From: JAPXSY01 sp034003585
GTDB lineage: Bacteria > Verrucomicrobiota > Kiritimatiellia > RFP12 > UBA1067
DNA length: 54,931 nucleotides
Reading direction: 5' to 3'
NCBI GenBank assembly: GCA_034003585.1
Contig: JAVEYH010000008.1
Span: 1 to 54,931 of the forward strand
The notes beneath the pieces were generated by a model, which did not search any database, was not told the DNA's origin, and saw only the letters and a program-made list of their open reading frames with translations. Of the stretch, positions 33,692-41,801 are shown in pieces (the first letter of the stretch is position 1; the number at the start of each line of letters is the position of its first letter). Position numbers and translations under genes: made by a program.

Positions 33692-33767
33692 CGGGAGGAA
33701 GGAAGAAGGAGGAGGAGGGAGGAGGTTTTGAAATTCCGAGCGTCGAGCGTCGTGTGTCGAGCATCGA
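33692..33767. repeat. Intergenic purine tract and degenerate TCGAGC repeats
   Basis: Upstream of metF there is a GGA/GAA purine tract (33692-33725), then an imperfect repeat in which TCGAGC or close variants recur with a period of about 7-11 bases (33737-33767). No reading frame or promoter is seen here. It looks like a degenerate microsatellite that has accumulated between operons; a similar tract lies inside the element at 28860-29123. Confidence 0.5.
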
Positions 33768-33831
33768 AATCCGTTCCTCCCGTCCTGATATAGATTGACA
33801 CTCTTCTGTCGCCCGCCGGGAAAAGCGTGGC

Positions 33832-36800
33832 TCACGGCGCGGCCGTGCGGGGGTCGCGTCCGGCGAGCCGGTACGCGGCGGGCAGGACGAGCAGATTCAG
33901 CAGGGTGGCGCTGATGAGCCCGCCGAACTGCACGATGGCCAGGGGCGCGAGCAGTTCGCCGCCCGGCTTGTTACGGGCCAGCACGATGGGCACCAGCCCC
34001 AAAATCGTCGTGAGGGAGGTCATGAGGATCGGGGCCATCCGCTCGACCGATCCTTCCAGAATCGCCTCGCGCACGCCGAGCCCCGACGCCTGCAACTCGC
34101 GATACCGGTTCAGCAGCAGCAGTCCGTTGCGGATCACGAACCCGATGACCGTCACAAAGCCCACCAGCGAAGCGACCGACAGGATCGGCGCCACATAGAC
34201 CCCGTCGCCGAAGAGCGCCCGCGTATTGGCGGCCAGCGGCGCGGGCGTGGCCAGATAGAGGGCCAACACGCCGCCGATCAGACAAAGCGGGATATTCACC
34301 ATCACCAGCAGCGCCGCCCGCAGACTGCGCAACGAAAGCGTCAGCAGCAGAAGGATCGCCACCACGATCGCCAGGCCCAGTCCCGTGAGTCGCCGCGAAG
34401 CGGACTGCTGCGCCTCATAGCTGCCGCCGTAGCTCACCGCGCAGCCGAGACGGTGGACCAGCGGGTCGACGTTCCGGCGCAACGCGCGGACCAGGTCGCC
34501 GACATTCGAGCCGGGCGCCACATTGCAGGAGATCAGCGCCTTGCGGTGTGTGTTGTCGCGCACGATCAGGTTCGACGCCTCCTCGCGGAACACGTCCGCC
34601 ACCTCGTCCAGCCGTACCCGCGCGCCCTTCGGCGTGCAGAGCCTGAAAGCCGCCACGTCTTCCAGACGGCCGCGTTCCGCCTCGGACAGGCGCACCACGA
34701 TGTCCCAGCGCCGCTGGTTCCGCGCCACCTGCCCCACGACCAGCCCGTCGAACGCCGCCGAGACCTGCTCGCCCGCGTCTTTGAGCGTCAGCCCCGCGCG
34801 CGCCAGATCTTCAAGCCGGTACCGGATGCGCAGGGTGTCCACCAGGATCTCGCGGTTCGCCCGCGCGTCCGCCACCTGCGGCAGGGTGTCGAGCACCTTC
34901 TTCACCTCGGCGGCGGCTGTGCGCAGGGTGGCGAGGTCGTCGCCGAACACGTTGATCGCCAGTTCCGCCGTCGTGCCCGAGAGCACGGCGCTGATACGGT
35001 GCGCGATGGGATAGCCGATCATCGTGGCCAGTCCGGGAATACGCTGGATCACGGCTTCGATCTCGCGCCGCAACCGCAGCGGGTCGGCCCGCATGTCCAC
35101 GCGCACGAGCAGCTCTGACGCGCTCACCGGCTCGGCGTGCTCGTCGCGCTCCGCGCGCCCTGTGCGGCGCGTGACGCTCTTCACGCCGTCGATACCCCGG
35201 ATCGCGGTCAGGGTCTCGCGGGTGACGCGCTCGGTTTCGTCCAGCGAGGTGCCGATGGGCGTGCTCACAAACACGGTGTAGCAGTCCTCGTGGAAGGGCG
35301 GCAGGAAGCTTGTGCCGAACGTGGAAGCCAGCCACAGTGCGGCGGCGGTTACCGCCGTCATCATGAGACACACCAGTCCGGCATGGTGCACGCAGAAGGC
35401 GAGCAGAGGACGATAAAGCGCCTTGAGCACGCGCACCGAAACCGCTTCCGCTGTTTTTCCCTGCCCCTTGCGGCTCTCGCGTGGCCGCAGAAGGAACCGT
35501 CGTTCACTGAAGAGCAGCAGGCACAGCGCCGGCGTCACGGTGACCGCCACCAGCAGCGAGGCGACGAACACCAGCAAGTAGGCCATGCCGAGCGGCCGGA
35601 AGAACTGCCCTTCCAGTCCCGACAGAAACAGCAGGGGCAGGAAGACCAGCACGATGATGAGCGTGGAAAAGGTCACCGAGTGCAGGATCTCCGCGCTTGC
35701 GGCGTGCAGGACCGCGATTCTCGACCGGCGTTTGCCTTCGGGCCTGTGCGCGTTTTCCAACAGCTTGCGCCACGCGATCTCCACAAAAATGATCGCGTTG
35801 TCGACCACATCGCCCACGGCCACGGCCAGACCGCCGAGCGTCATGATGTTGATGCCCAGTCCGAATTTCGGAAAGAAGAGCAGCCCGGCGGCCAGCGAGA
35901 GCGGCATGGCCAACAGCGTGATGAGCGTGGTGCGCACGCGCAGCAGCGTCAGGCCCAGCACCAGCAGCACGATGATCGCCGCGTCACGCACGATCCTTTC
36001 CCCGTTCTCGATCGACAGGTTGATGAAATCGGCCTGCCGGTAGGCGTCGCGGTGCAGTTTCACGCCGGCGGGCAGGCGCGACTTTTCGAACTCGTCCAGC
36101 GCCTGTTCGATGGCGCGCGTCAGCTCCAGCGTGTTGCCGCCGGGTGCTTTCTGCACGGCGAGCACGACCGCGTCCTGGCCGTTGTAGGCGGCGGAGCCCC
36201 GCCTCGGCGCGCCGCCCAGCGTCACGTCCGCCACCTGCCCGAGCCGCAGCGGCGCGCCGTCCGGCGTGGGCACCAGCACGCGGCCGAGTTCCTCCGCCGT
36301 CTCCACGCGCGCGGTCTGGCGCAGGGGGATCTCCTGGCCCCGGACGTGCGGCAGATACCCCGCGCCCGCCAGGGTATGCGCGGCGCGCGCCGCGTCGGCC
36401 ACGTTGTTCAGCGTCACGCCGTGGGCGGCCAGCGCGGTCTGCGAGACGTTGACTTGGAATTCGGGCAGCCTTCCGCCCATCACCACAACCTGCCCGATGC
36501 CGGAAATCGCCATCAGCCGGTTACTCAGCTCGAACTCCGCCAACTGGCGCAGCTCGAACATCGATGCCGCGCCGTCCGGCGACGTGAGCGCGATCATCAT
36601 GATCTCGCCGGTGATGGAAACGATCGGCGCCAGCTCCGGCTCGGTCTCTTCAGGCAGCAGGGCGCGCACGGTCGCGAGCCGTTCGGCCACGCTCTGGCGC
36701 GCGCGGAAAAGTTCGGTGTCCCAGTCGAAATCCACCCACACGAACGACAACCCGCCACCCGAAGACGAGCGTACCGCCTTCACGCCGGGGATGCCGTTCA

Positions 36801-37017
36801 TGGCCGATTCGATCGGCACCGTGACGAACTGCTCGACCTCTTCGGCCGTCAGCCCGCCCGCCTCGGTCTGCACCACGACGCGCGGCACCTTGAGTTCCGG
36901 AAACACGTCCACCGGCAGCCGCCGGCCCACCCATACGGCCGCCGTCACCGTCATCAGCGTGACGGCCAGCGTCAGCCAGGGGTTGCCTAAACAAAAATCC
37001 ATGATCCGTTTCAACAT
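33832..37017 (-). CDS. CusA/CzcA-type heavy-metal RND efflux pump
   Basis: A 1061-residue inner-membrane RND transporter of the heavy-metal efflux family. The N-terminus (MLKRIMDFCLGNPWLTLAV) is the first membrane helix. The start of the first periplasmic porter domain (LPVDVFPELKVPRVVVQTEA) is typical of CusA and CzcA. Membrane helix 4 carries the proton-relay pattern GDVVDNAIIFVE, with the Asp and Glu of this family. Two sets of six membrane helices with two large periplasmic loops can be followed, and the length is normal. It exports metal ions from the periplasm using the proton gradient, together with the adaptor at 37066 and the outer-membrane protein at 38427. Which metal cannot be told; Cu/Ag or Zn/Co/Cd are all possible. 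It is the last gene of the operon, 48 bases after the adaptor. Confidence 0.9.
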   Translation of the reverse strand: MLKRIMDFCLGNPWLTLAVTLMTVTAAVWVGRRLPVDVFPELKVPRVVVQTEAGGLTAEEVEQFVTVPIESAMNGIPGVKAVRSSSGGGLSFVWVDFDWDTELFRARQSVAERLATVRALLPEETEPELAPIVSITGEIMMIALTSPDGAASMFELRQLAEFELSNRLMAISGIGQVVVMGGRLPEFQVNVSQTALAAHGVTLNNVADAARAAHTLAGAGYLPHVRGQEIPLRQTARVETAEELGRVLVPTPDGAPLRLGQVADVTLGGAPRRGSAAYNGQDAVVLAVQKAPGGNTLELTRAIEQALDEFEKSRLPAGVKLHRDAYRQADFINLSIENGERIVRDAAIIVLLVLGLTLLRVRTTLITLLAMPLSLAAGLLFFPKFGLGINIMTLGGLAVAVGDVVDNAIIFVEIAWRKLLENAHRPEGKRRSRIAVLHAASAEILHSVTFSTLIIVLVFLPLLFLSGLEGQFFRPLGMAYLLVFVASLLVAVTVTPALCLLLFSERRFLLRPRESRKGQGKTAEAVSVRVLKALYRPLLAFCVHHAGLVCLMMTAVTAAALWLASTFGTSFLPPFHEDCYTVFVSTPIGTSLDETERVTRETLTAIRGIDGVKSVTRRTGRAERDEHAEPVSASELLVRVDMRADPLRLRREIEAVIQRIPGLATMIGYPIAHRISAVLSGTTAELAINVFGDDLATLRTAAAEVKKVLDTLPQVADARANREILVDTLRIRYRLEDLARAGLTLKDAGEQVSAAFDGLVVGQVARNQRRWDIVVRLSEAERGRLEDVAAFRLCTPKGARVRLDEVADVFREEASNLIVRDNTHRKALISCNVAPGSNVGDLVRALRRNVDPLVHRLGCAVSYGGSYEAQQSASRRLTGLGLAIVVAILLLLTLSLRSLRAALLVMVNIPLCLIGGVLALYLATPAPLAANTRALFGDGVYVAPILSVASLVGFVTVIGFVIRNGLLLLNRYRELQASGLGVREAILEGSVERMAPILMTSLTTILGLVPIVLARNKPGGELLAPLAIVQFGGLISATLLNLLVLPAAYRLAGRDPRTAAP

Positions 37018-37065
37018 AGCGTAAATTCTCCCAAAGGATCCGCGACGCGCGCTCTCCCGCGCCTC

Positions 37066-38427
37066 TTAATGCTTGCCTTCGTGGAACTGGCCATCGGCGT
37101 GGAAGTGTCCCGCCGCCTTTTTCTGGCCTCCTTCGGCGGGTGAAGCCAATTTGAGCTCATAGGCGCCGTCCAGCACGACCGACGCGCCTGCCTCGATGCC
37201 TTGCACCTCGACCCAATCGCCGTCGCCCGCCCCGAGCGTCACGTCGACCTTGAGGAACCGGTCGGGATCCTTCTCATCGCGCACGAAGACCACACGCCTC
37301 AGGCCGTCCGTCACCACGCAGCCTTGGGGCAGTGCGAGACTTGCCGGCGCGCTCTCCGCCACGATCACGTTCAGCACGCCCGCGCGTCCGGGCCCCGCCC
37401 ACGCGGGGAGCGCCTGGGGCAACAGATAGAGCGGCTGAACGCGCGCGGCGTCATCCTGCGCCAACCCCAGCTCGATCACCCCGTGCGCCGCCTCGCCGCG
37501 GACCTTGCCCGGTGGTTCCGCAAAGCCCTTCTGGCCCGCGCGCACGTTCGTCATCTCGGACGCGACGCCGTCGGCGCGGAACCAGAGTCCGTCAACGCGC
37601 GTCACGCACACCACCTCCGCGCCCGTCTCCGCCCACGCGCCGTTCTCGGCCGACAGCCGTTCGACCACGCCCGCTTCGAGGGCCCGGACAACGAGTACCC
37701 CGTCCTCCTCTTCGCGGCAGAGCGCCCGCACCGCCCGCAGCACCGCTTCGGCGTTCTGCCGGGTGCGTTCCGCCCGCACCGCTTCCGCCTCTTTCACGGC
37801 GAGTTGCTGCTCCAGTTCTGCATGACGCGTTCCCGCCGCCTTCAACTGCGCGAGCCGTCGCCGCACCGCTTCGGCCTCGGCCTTGACCAGCGTCCGCGCC
37901 GCTTCGGCTTCGTTGACCTCACCCTTCCTGGCGATCCACTCCGGCGAGCGCACCGTGAAGAGCACGTCACCCGCCTTCACCGCCTGCGGCGGGCGCACGC
38001 GCGGCTCGACGACACCGGCTGCGGGAACCCCATAGACCCGGCGCGCGCCTGGCATCCACTCGAACCGGCCGGGAAAACGCAAGGCCCCGGTTACGGGCCG
38101 GCGCTCGGCCTTCACGAAGGAGAGGCCCAGCAGGCGCTGGGCGTTTTCGGGTATCTCGAACGCGGCCTGTGCGCCGGGAGCCTCGGAACCGTGGCCGCAC
38201 GCCTCGCCGTGTTCATGTTCCTGCGCCGGCTTCTCCTGCGCGGGACCGTGGCCGCATGCCTCGCCGTGTTCATGTTCCTGAGCGGGCTTCTCCTGCGCGG
38301 AACCGTGGCCGCACGTCTCGCCGTGCTCGTGTTCCTGCCGCCTGCCGGACCGTGAACATCCCGTGGCCAGGCCCGCGAGGATTACCGCCACCGTCATCGT
38401 TTTTTTTGTCCATGAGAAAAAATTCAT
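37066..38427 (-). CDS. RND periplasmic adaptor, lipoprotein with His/Cys-rich repeats
   Basis: A 453-residue membrane-fusion protein that links the RND pump to the outer-membrane channel. It has a lipoprotein signal (GLATGC, Cys24). Directly after it come three 19-residue tandem repeats (residues 31-87), each with H-x-H-x3-C-x-H. The adaptor body follows: a barrel-sandwich (GVPAAGVVEPRVRPPQAVKA), a long Glu/Arg/Ala helical hairpin at about 165-230, and beta-barrel parts (VCVTRVDGLWFRADG). The His/Cys repeats are probably a metal sponge or sensor that hands metal to the pump, as His-rich regions do in other metal adaptors. The ATG at 38427 has an AGGAGG site five bases upstream and shares one base with the stop of the TolC-like gene. 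The C-terminus is also His-rich (HFHADGQFHEGKH). Confidence 0.9.
   Translation of the reverse strand: MNFFSWTKKTMTVAVILAGLATGCSRSGRRQEHEHGETCGHGSAQEKPAQEHEHGEACGHGPAQEKPAQEHEHGEACGHGSEAPGAQAAFEIPENAQRLLGLSFVKAERRPVTGALRFPGRFEWMPGARRVYGVPAAGVVEPRVRPPQAVKAGDVLFTVRSPEWIARKGEVNEAEAARTLVKAEAEAVRRRLAQLKAAGTRHAELEQQLAVKEAEAVRAERTRQNAEAVLRAVRALCREEEDGVLVVRALEAGVVERLSAENGAWAETGAEVVCVTRVDGLWFRADGVASEMTNVRAGQKGFAEPPGKVRGEAAHGVIELGLAQDDAARVQPLYLLPQALPAWAGPGRAGVLNVIVAESAPASLALPQGCVVTDGLRRVVFVRDEKDPDRFLKVDVTLGAGDGDWVEVQGIEAGASVVLDGAYELKLASPAEGGQKKAAGHFHADGQFHEGKH
38167..38337 (-). repeat. Three 57-bp tandem repeats inside the adaptor gene
   Basis: Three in-frame 57-bp units encode residues 31-87 of the adaptor. 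The first two differ at two residues; the third diverges in its last few codons. Such a block can gain or lose whole units without breaking the frame, so copy number may vary between strains. Confidence 0.85.
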
Positions 38428-39797
38428 CACTGCCTCCTGATTCTTTTCGCGCCGCTCGCCGCACGACAGGCGGGCGCCGGTTCTTCGTTGGGGATCCGCA
38501 GCAGGTCCAGGCGGATCCGGGCCTCGCCCAGCGTGCGTTGCGCCTCAATCAGCGCCTCCTGCGCGTTGTAGAGCGTTTCGTCCGCCGCCAGAAGCGCCAA
38601 GACGTCCGCCTCACCCTGCCGGAACAGCCGTTCCGTCTGTTCGGCCGCACGTTGCGCTTCGGGAAGTTGCGTTTCGCGGATACGTTGTTCTTTCGCTTCG
38701 GCGGTCTGCAACAGCCGCCGCGCCTCGTGCCATTCGGCCACCAGGCCGCGCCAGACGTTCCGCGCCTCCAGCCGGGCCGCGTCACGGGTGCCTTCCGCAG
38801 ACGCGACCCCTTTGCGGTTGCGGTTCCACAACGGGAGGGTAAACCCCAGCGAAGCGCCCAGGCGTCCGGTGCCTTCCTCGTGCCCGAAGAGCGGTCCGGT
38901 CTCGAGATCAGGGAACTGTTTCCGGATTTCCGCCCGCAGCGCCTCCTCTCCCGCCGCGAAACGGGCGAGCGCTTCCCGCACGCGCGGATGCCGGACCAGA
39001 TCGAGGTCTGAGCTCGGCAGCGGTCCGGATGGCGAAGCCCGGTTGTCCGAAGACGCGGCCCCGCTTTCTTCCGCAAGCTCCAGGGGCGCCGACGGATGCA
39101 GGCCGAGCCGGCGCAGCAGCGCCTGCCGGCGCGCGATGGTCTCCGTACCGCAGCAGGCGCACTCCAGCTCCAGCCGGATTCGTTCCTGCGCGATGCGATC
39201 CCCCTCGGCGCGGGGCAGTTCCCCCGCCGCGATCAGCGCGCGCGCGGTCTGTTCGCGGGACTGGAGGCGTGCCGCGTAGTCCTGTTGCGCGACCGCGCAG
39301 CGCGAGTCCGTGCGGCATCCCAGCCAGAGCCGGTCCACTTCCGCGATCAGCTCGCGCTCCGCAGCGGTCACGGCCAGGGCGTCGGCCTGCGCGTAGGCGA
39401 GCGCCGCGCGCTTCTCCAGACCCGGCACGCCGGTGAGCGGCAGGGTGAAGGACAGTCCGGAACCCAGAATCCACGGGTGGGGCCCGCCGCGCAGCACGCG
39501 CGACGCATCCAGTCCGAGGGCGGGATCCTCCCACCAGCCCGCGGCCTGGGCCTGCTTTTCGGAGGACAAACGCTTGAGGCGCAGCGCGTTGATCTCCGGA
39601 TTCAGAATAAGCGCGATCTGCCGCGCCTCCGCCAAGGTCAGCGGCGCGCGGGGCGGCGCGGAAGCGGACCACTCGGCCGCTTCGCGCGACCAGTGGATCG
39701 GTGCGGGCGCATAACTGCGGCAGCCGCCGCAAAGCAGCAGCCCCAGCAAAAGGGTCGGCAGACGTTGTGTCTGCCCACGGAAGAAGAGATGGGACAT
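38427..39797 (-). CDS. TolC/CusC-like outer-membrane efflux lipoprotein
   Basis: A 456-residue outer-membrane factor. I start it at the ATG at 39797, six bases after GAGGAG; the upstream frame (to 39857) lacks a ribosome site. The signal ends in a possible lipobox (LCGGC, Cys26), as in NodT/CusC-type channels. Two repeats of the family follow: LTLAEARQIALILNPEINAL with AALAYAQADALAVTAAERELI, and later HPRVREALARFAAGEEALRA with LPLWNRNRKGVASAEGTRDA. The long Ala/Arg/Glu helices form the periplasmic tunnel. It completes the tripartite pump with the adaptor and RND gene downstream, overlapping the adaptor start by one base. Confidence 0.88.
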   Translation of the reverse strand: MSHLFFRGQTQRLPTLLLGLLLCGGCRSYAPAPIHWSREAAEWSASAPPRAPLTLAEARQIALILNPEINALRLKRLSSEKQAQAAGWWEDPALGLDASRVLRGGPHPWILGSGLSFTLPLTGVPGLEKRAALAYAQADALAVTAAERELIAEVDRLWLGCRTDSRCAVAQQDYAARLQSREQTARALIAAGELPRAEGDRIAQERIRLELECACCGTETIARRQALLRRLGLHPSAPLELAEESGAASSDNRASPSGPLPSSDLDLVRHPRVREALARFAAGEEALRAEIRKQFPDLETGPLFGHEEGTGRLGASLGFTLPLWNRNRKGVASAEGTRDAARLEARNVWRGLVAEWHEARRLLQTAEAKEQRIRETQLPEAQRAAEQTERLFRQGEADVLALLAADETLYNAQEALIEAQRTLGEARIRLDLLRIPNEEPAPACRAASGAKRIRRQ

Positions 39798-39916
39798 CGA
39801 GGCTCCTCGTAGCGCGATCCGGAAAGGCGGAGCCGGCGCGTTCTGGGCACGGCTCACGCGGGAGAAACCGAGGCCGGCACGAGACCGGTTCGGTCACAAA
39901 CGGAAGCGAAGCCAAA

Positions 39917-40336
39917 TCAGCAGAGCCGTTGCGCGGAGCGCGCGAGAAAGGCGAGCTGCGGGAAAAGCACCTCGGGCGGCGGTTTCCGCAGGCGTGGCAA
40001 GGCATCCGGCGCGGGGCATGCGACTGCGGCCTGCCGCATGGCAGGCAGGGCGGTCAGCAGCGTCCCCAACAGCTCACGGAGGCCATCCGACTTCTGGCCC
40101 GGTGCCAGGAAGGCGATGTCGAGATGCTCGCAGAGGTGTTCCAACGTGCTGTGGTCGCCATCCGGAAGCGGTGCGCAATCGTGGCAATCCGTGCCGCAGG
40201 CATCCGGATCCGGGGCGCAGAGGCAGAACGAGAGGCCCTGCAGCACGGTCAGGCAAAAAAGGCATGCGGCCACGGCCAGCCGCAAGAGTGTTGCGGCGCG
40301 GCGCCCGGTCGTGTGGATCAGCCGTTTGCGTGACAT
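39917..40336 (-). CDS. Small Cys/His-rich exported protein of the metal-efflux operon
   Basis: A 139-residue protein with one N-terminal hydrophobic segment (LLRLAVAACLFCLTVLQGLS) followed by a Cys/His-rich stretch (CLCAPDPDACGTDCHDC, then HLCEHLDIAF). The rest is short helices and a Pro-rich end. I do not recognise a named family. The position just upstream of TolC, adaptor and RND genes, and the many metal ligands, suggest a periplasmic metal-binding partner. The ATG at 40336 lies 19 bases inside the 3' end of the regulator gene, so its translation may be coupled to that gene. The 119 bases between it and the TolC-like gene hold nothing obvious. Confidence 0.6.
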   Translation of the reverse strand: MSRKRLIHTTGRRAATLLRLAVAACLFCLTVLQGLSFCLCAPDPDACGTDCHDCAPLPDGDHSTLEHLCEHLDIAFLAPGQKSDGLRELLGTLLTALPAMRQAAVACPAPDALPRLRKPPPEVLFPQLAFLARSAQRLC

Positions 40337-41625
40337 GGGAATAGCGTAGCATCCGGCGGGGCACCGTGCAACCCGGAAGATCCGTGCCGCATGCGCGCGC
40401 GGTATGTCCGCATGGGGCAACCGAACCGGCGTTTGAACATGCGGCGCAAATGCACTTCCGTGCGGTATCCGCAGCTGGCGCAGATCGCGCCCAGCGAGAG
40501 ATCGGTAACCCGCAGCAGACGCTCGACGCGTTCCAGCCGGGCATGCTGAATCTCATCAAGCAGCGAGTGGCCACAGGCGTTTCGGAAACGGGTTTCGATC
40601 AGACGCCGCGACACGTTCAAATGGCGGACGAGGTCCGGAATGCCGATCGGCGTGCCGGCGTTGATGCGGATGAAGTCGCGGGCGCGCTGGACAAACGGGT
40701 CGGCGGGTCCGTTCGGGAGCCGCGTGGAGTCGCGGGTGACGATCTCCCGTACACCGTACAGAAAGACCTCGCGTTTGCGCAGTTCCCGGCGCATCAGGCG
40801 GTCGAGCATGCGCGCCGCCATGAAGCCGCACGTTTCGGTATCGCGGCGGATACTGGAGAGCGTGGGGATCGAGCCGTTGCAGAGCAGCTCGTCATCGTCG
40901 ATTCCGAGAATCGCCACATCACGCGGCACCGCGATTCCGAGTTGCGAACAGAGTTCGATCACCTGATACGCGCGCGTGTCCATGGCGGCCAGCAGCGCCG
41001 CGGGTTTGGGCAGATCGCGCAGCCAGGCGGCGAGAGCGCGGGCGTCGCCGGCCGCATCGGGGAGCGTGTCCGGCCGGGTGTAGAGCGAACAGGGGAAGCC
41101 GGCCTCCCGGATCCGTTTCCGGAACGCCTCCCCGCGCCGCAACGACCAGTTGCGGTTCAGAAACTCGTTCACATAGGCGAAAGCGGAATAGCCGCGCGAC
41201 AGAAAATAGTCGGCGCCGGCTTCGCCGACCTGTGTCGAGTCATCGCACGTGCGGCAAAAGCGCCTGAAGCGGGGCGTCTGTTGCAGCACGGCGTCGAGCG
41301 GATCCATGAGAACCACCGGGCAACGCATTTTCCCGAGCGAAGCGGCCAAGCCCATCATCATGGGGCCCGCGAGGATGCCGTCGTAGGCGCGCAATTCGCG
41401 GACACTCCCGGGTCTCGCTTCGCCCAAGCGTCCGTGAACCAGATGCACATGCCAGGGTCCGTAGAGGTGGGCATACTTGAAAATCCCCCGCAGCTTATCC
41501 CGGCCCGGCTGGACGCTGGTCTCCTGAATGACCATGACCCGCGGGATATGGGAGAGGGTTGGGGGCATGCGGCACGAGGTTCCGTTCGATGCGTGTGGCG
41601 TTCCTTCAGGGTGGCGACCGGACAT
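40318..41625 (-). CDS. XylR-like AraC-family regulator with LacI-type sensor domain
   Basis: A transcription regulator of about 435 residues combining a periplasmic-binding-like sugar sensor (residues about 25-300: RVMVIQETSVQPGRDKLRGI, DVAILGIDDDELLCNGSIPT, LSSIRRDTETCGFMAARML) with a C-terminal AraC DNA-binding domain of two helix-turn-helix units (DLVRHLNVSRRLIETRF and LSLGAICASCGYRTEVHLRR). The IPTLSSI.RD signature is that of XylR-type regulators. The start is uncertain: ATG codons at 41637, 41625 and 41568 all lack a good ribosome site; the conserved domain begins just after 41568. It is divergent from the carbohydrate cluster at 41802, with a direct-repeat operator between them, so it probably activates that cluster on binding a sugar. 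The pump genes lie downstream on its own strand. Confidence 0.88.
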   Translation of the reverse strand: MSGRHPEGTPHASNGTSCRMPPTLSHIPRVMVIQETSVQPGRDKLRGIFKYAHLYGPWHVHLVHGRLGEARPGSVRELRAYDGILAGPMMMGLAASLGKMRCPVVLMDPLDAVLQQTPRFRRFCRTCDDSTQVGEAGADYFLSRGYSAFAYVNEFLNRNWSLRRGEAFRKRIREAGFPCSLYTRPDTLPDAAGDARALAAWLRDLPKPAALLAAMDTRAYQVIELCSQLGIAVPRDVAILGIDDDELLCNGSIPTLSSIRRDTETCGFMAARMLDRLMRRELRKREVFLYGVREIVTRDSTRLPNGPADPFVQRARDFIRINAGTPIGIPDLVRHLNVSRRLIETRFRNACGHSLLDEIQHARLERVERLLRVTDLSLGAICASCGYRTEVHLRRMFKRRFGCPMRTYRARMRHGSSGLHGAPPDATLFPCHANG

Positions 41626-41706
41626 GGGGGCAAGCATGGCATGAGGGCCACCGCGCGGGCAAGTCAAAAAAGAATCGGTGCGCGACTGGCGCGGGTACGT
41701 CGATTG

Positions 41707-41739
41707 TGCGCAAAAGGTTTGTTTTTTTCTGCGCAAACG
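41707..41739 (+). promoter_or_regulatory. Direct-repeat operator for the AraC-type regulator
   Basis: TGCGCAAAAG at 41707-41716 and TGCGCAAACG at 41730-41739 are direct repeats starting 23 bases apart, about two helical turns. This is how AraC/XylR proteins bind. The second copy ends four bases before the -35 box at 41744, the normal place for an activator that touches RNA polymerase. The spacer is a T-rich run. Confidence 0.65.
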
Positions 41740-41743
41740 ACTC

Positions 41744-41772
41744 TTGTTGCGCTTGATCAGAGGGTGTATGCT
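41744..41772 (+). promoter_or_regulatory. Promoter of the carbohydrate cluster
   Basis: TTGTTG (41744-41749) and TATGCT (41767-41772) with a 17-base spacer. The predicted start site gives a short leader with an AAGAGGAGA ribosome site before the ATG at 41802. The -35 box is imperfect, as expected for an activator-dependent promoter. Confidence 0.6.
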
Positions 41773-41801
41773 GAAACCACAATCAAGAGGAGAATGTCGC
41801 G

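Noticed and set aside
33629..33831. Riboswitch before metF
   Set aside because: The predicted promoter leaves only about 18 bases of leader; the rest is a purine tract and degenerate repeats.
38167..38337. CRISPR-like repeats
   Set aside because: The units are contiguous, without spacers, in frame and translated as His/Cys repeats.
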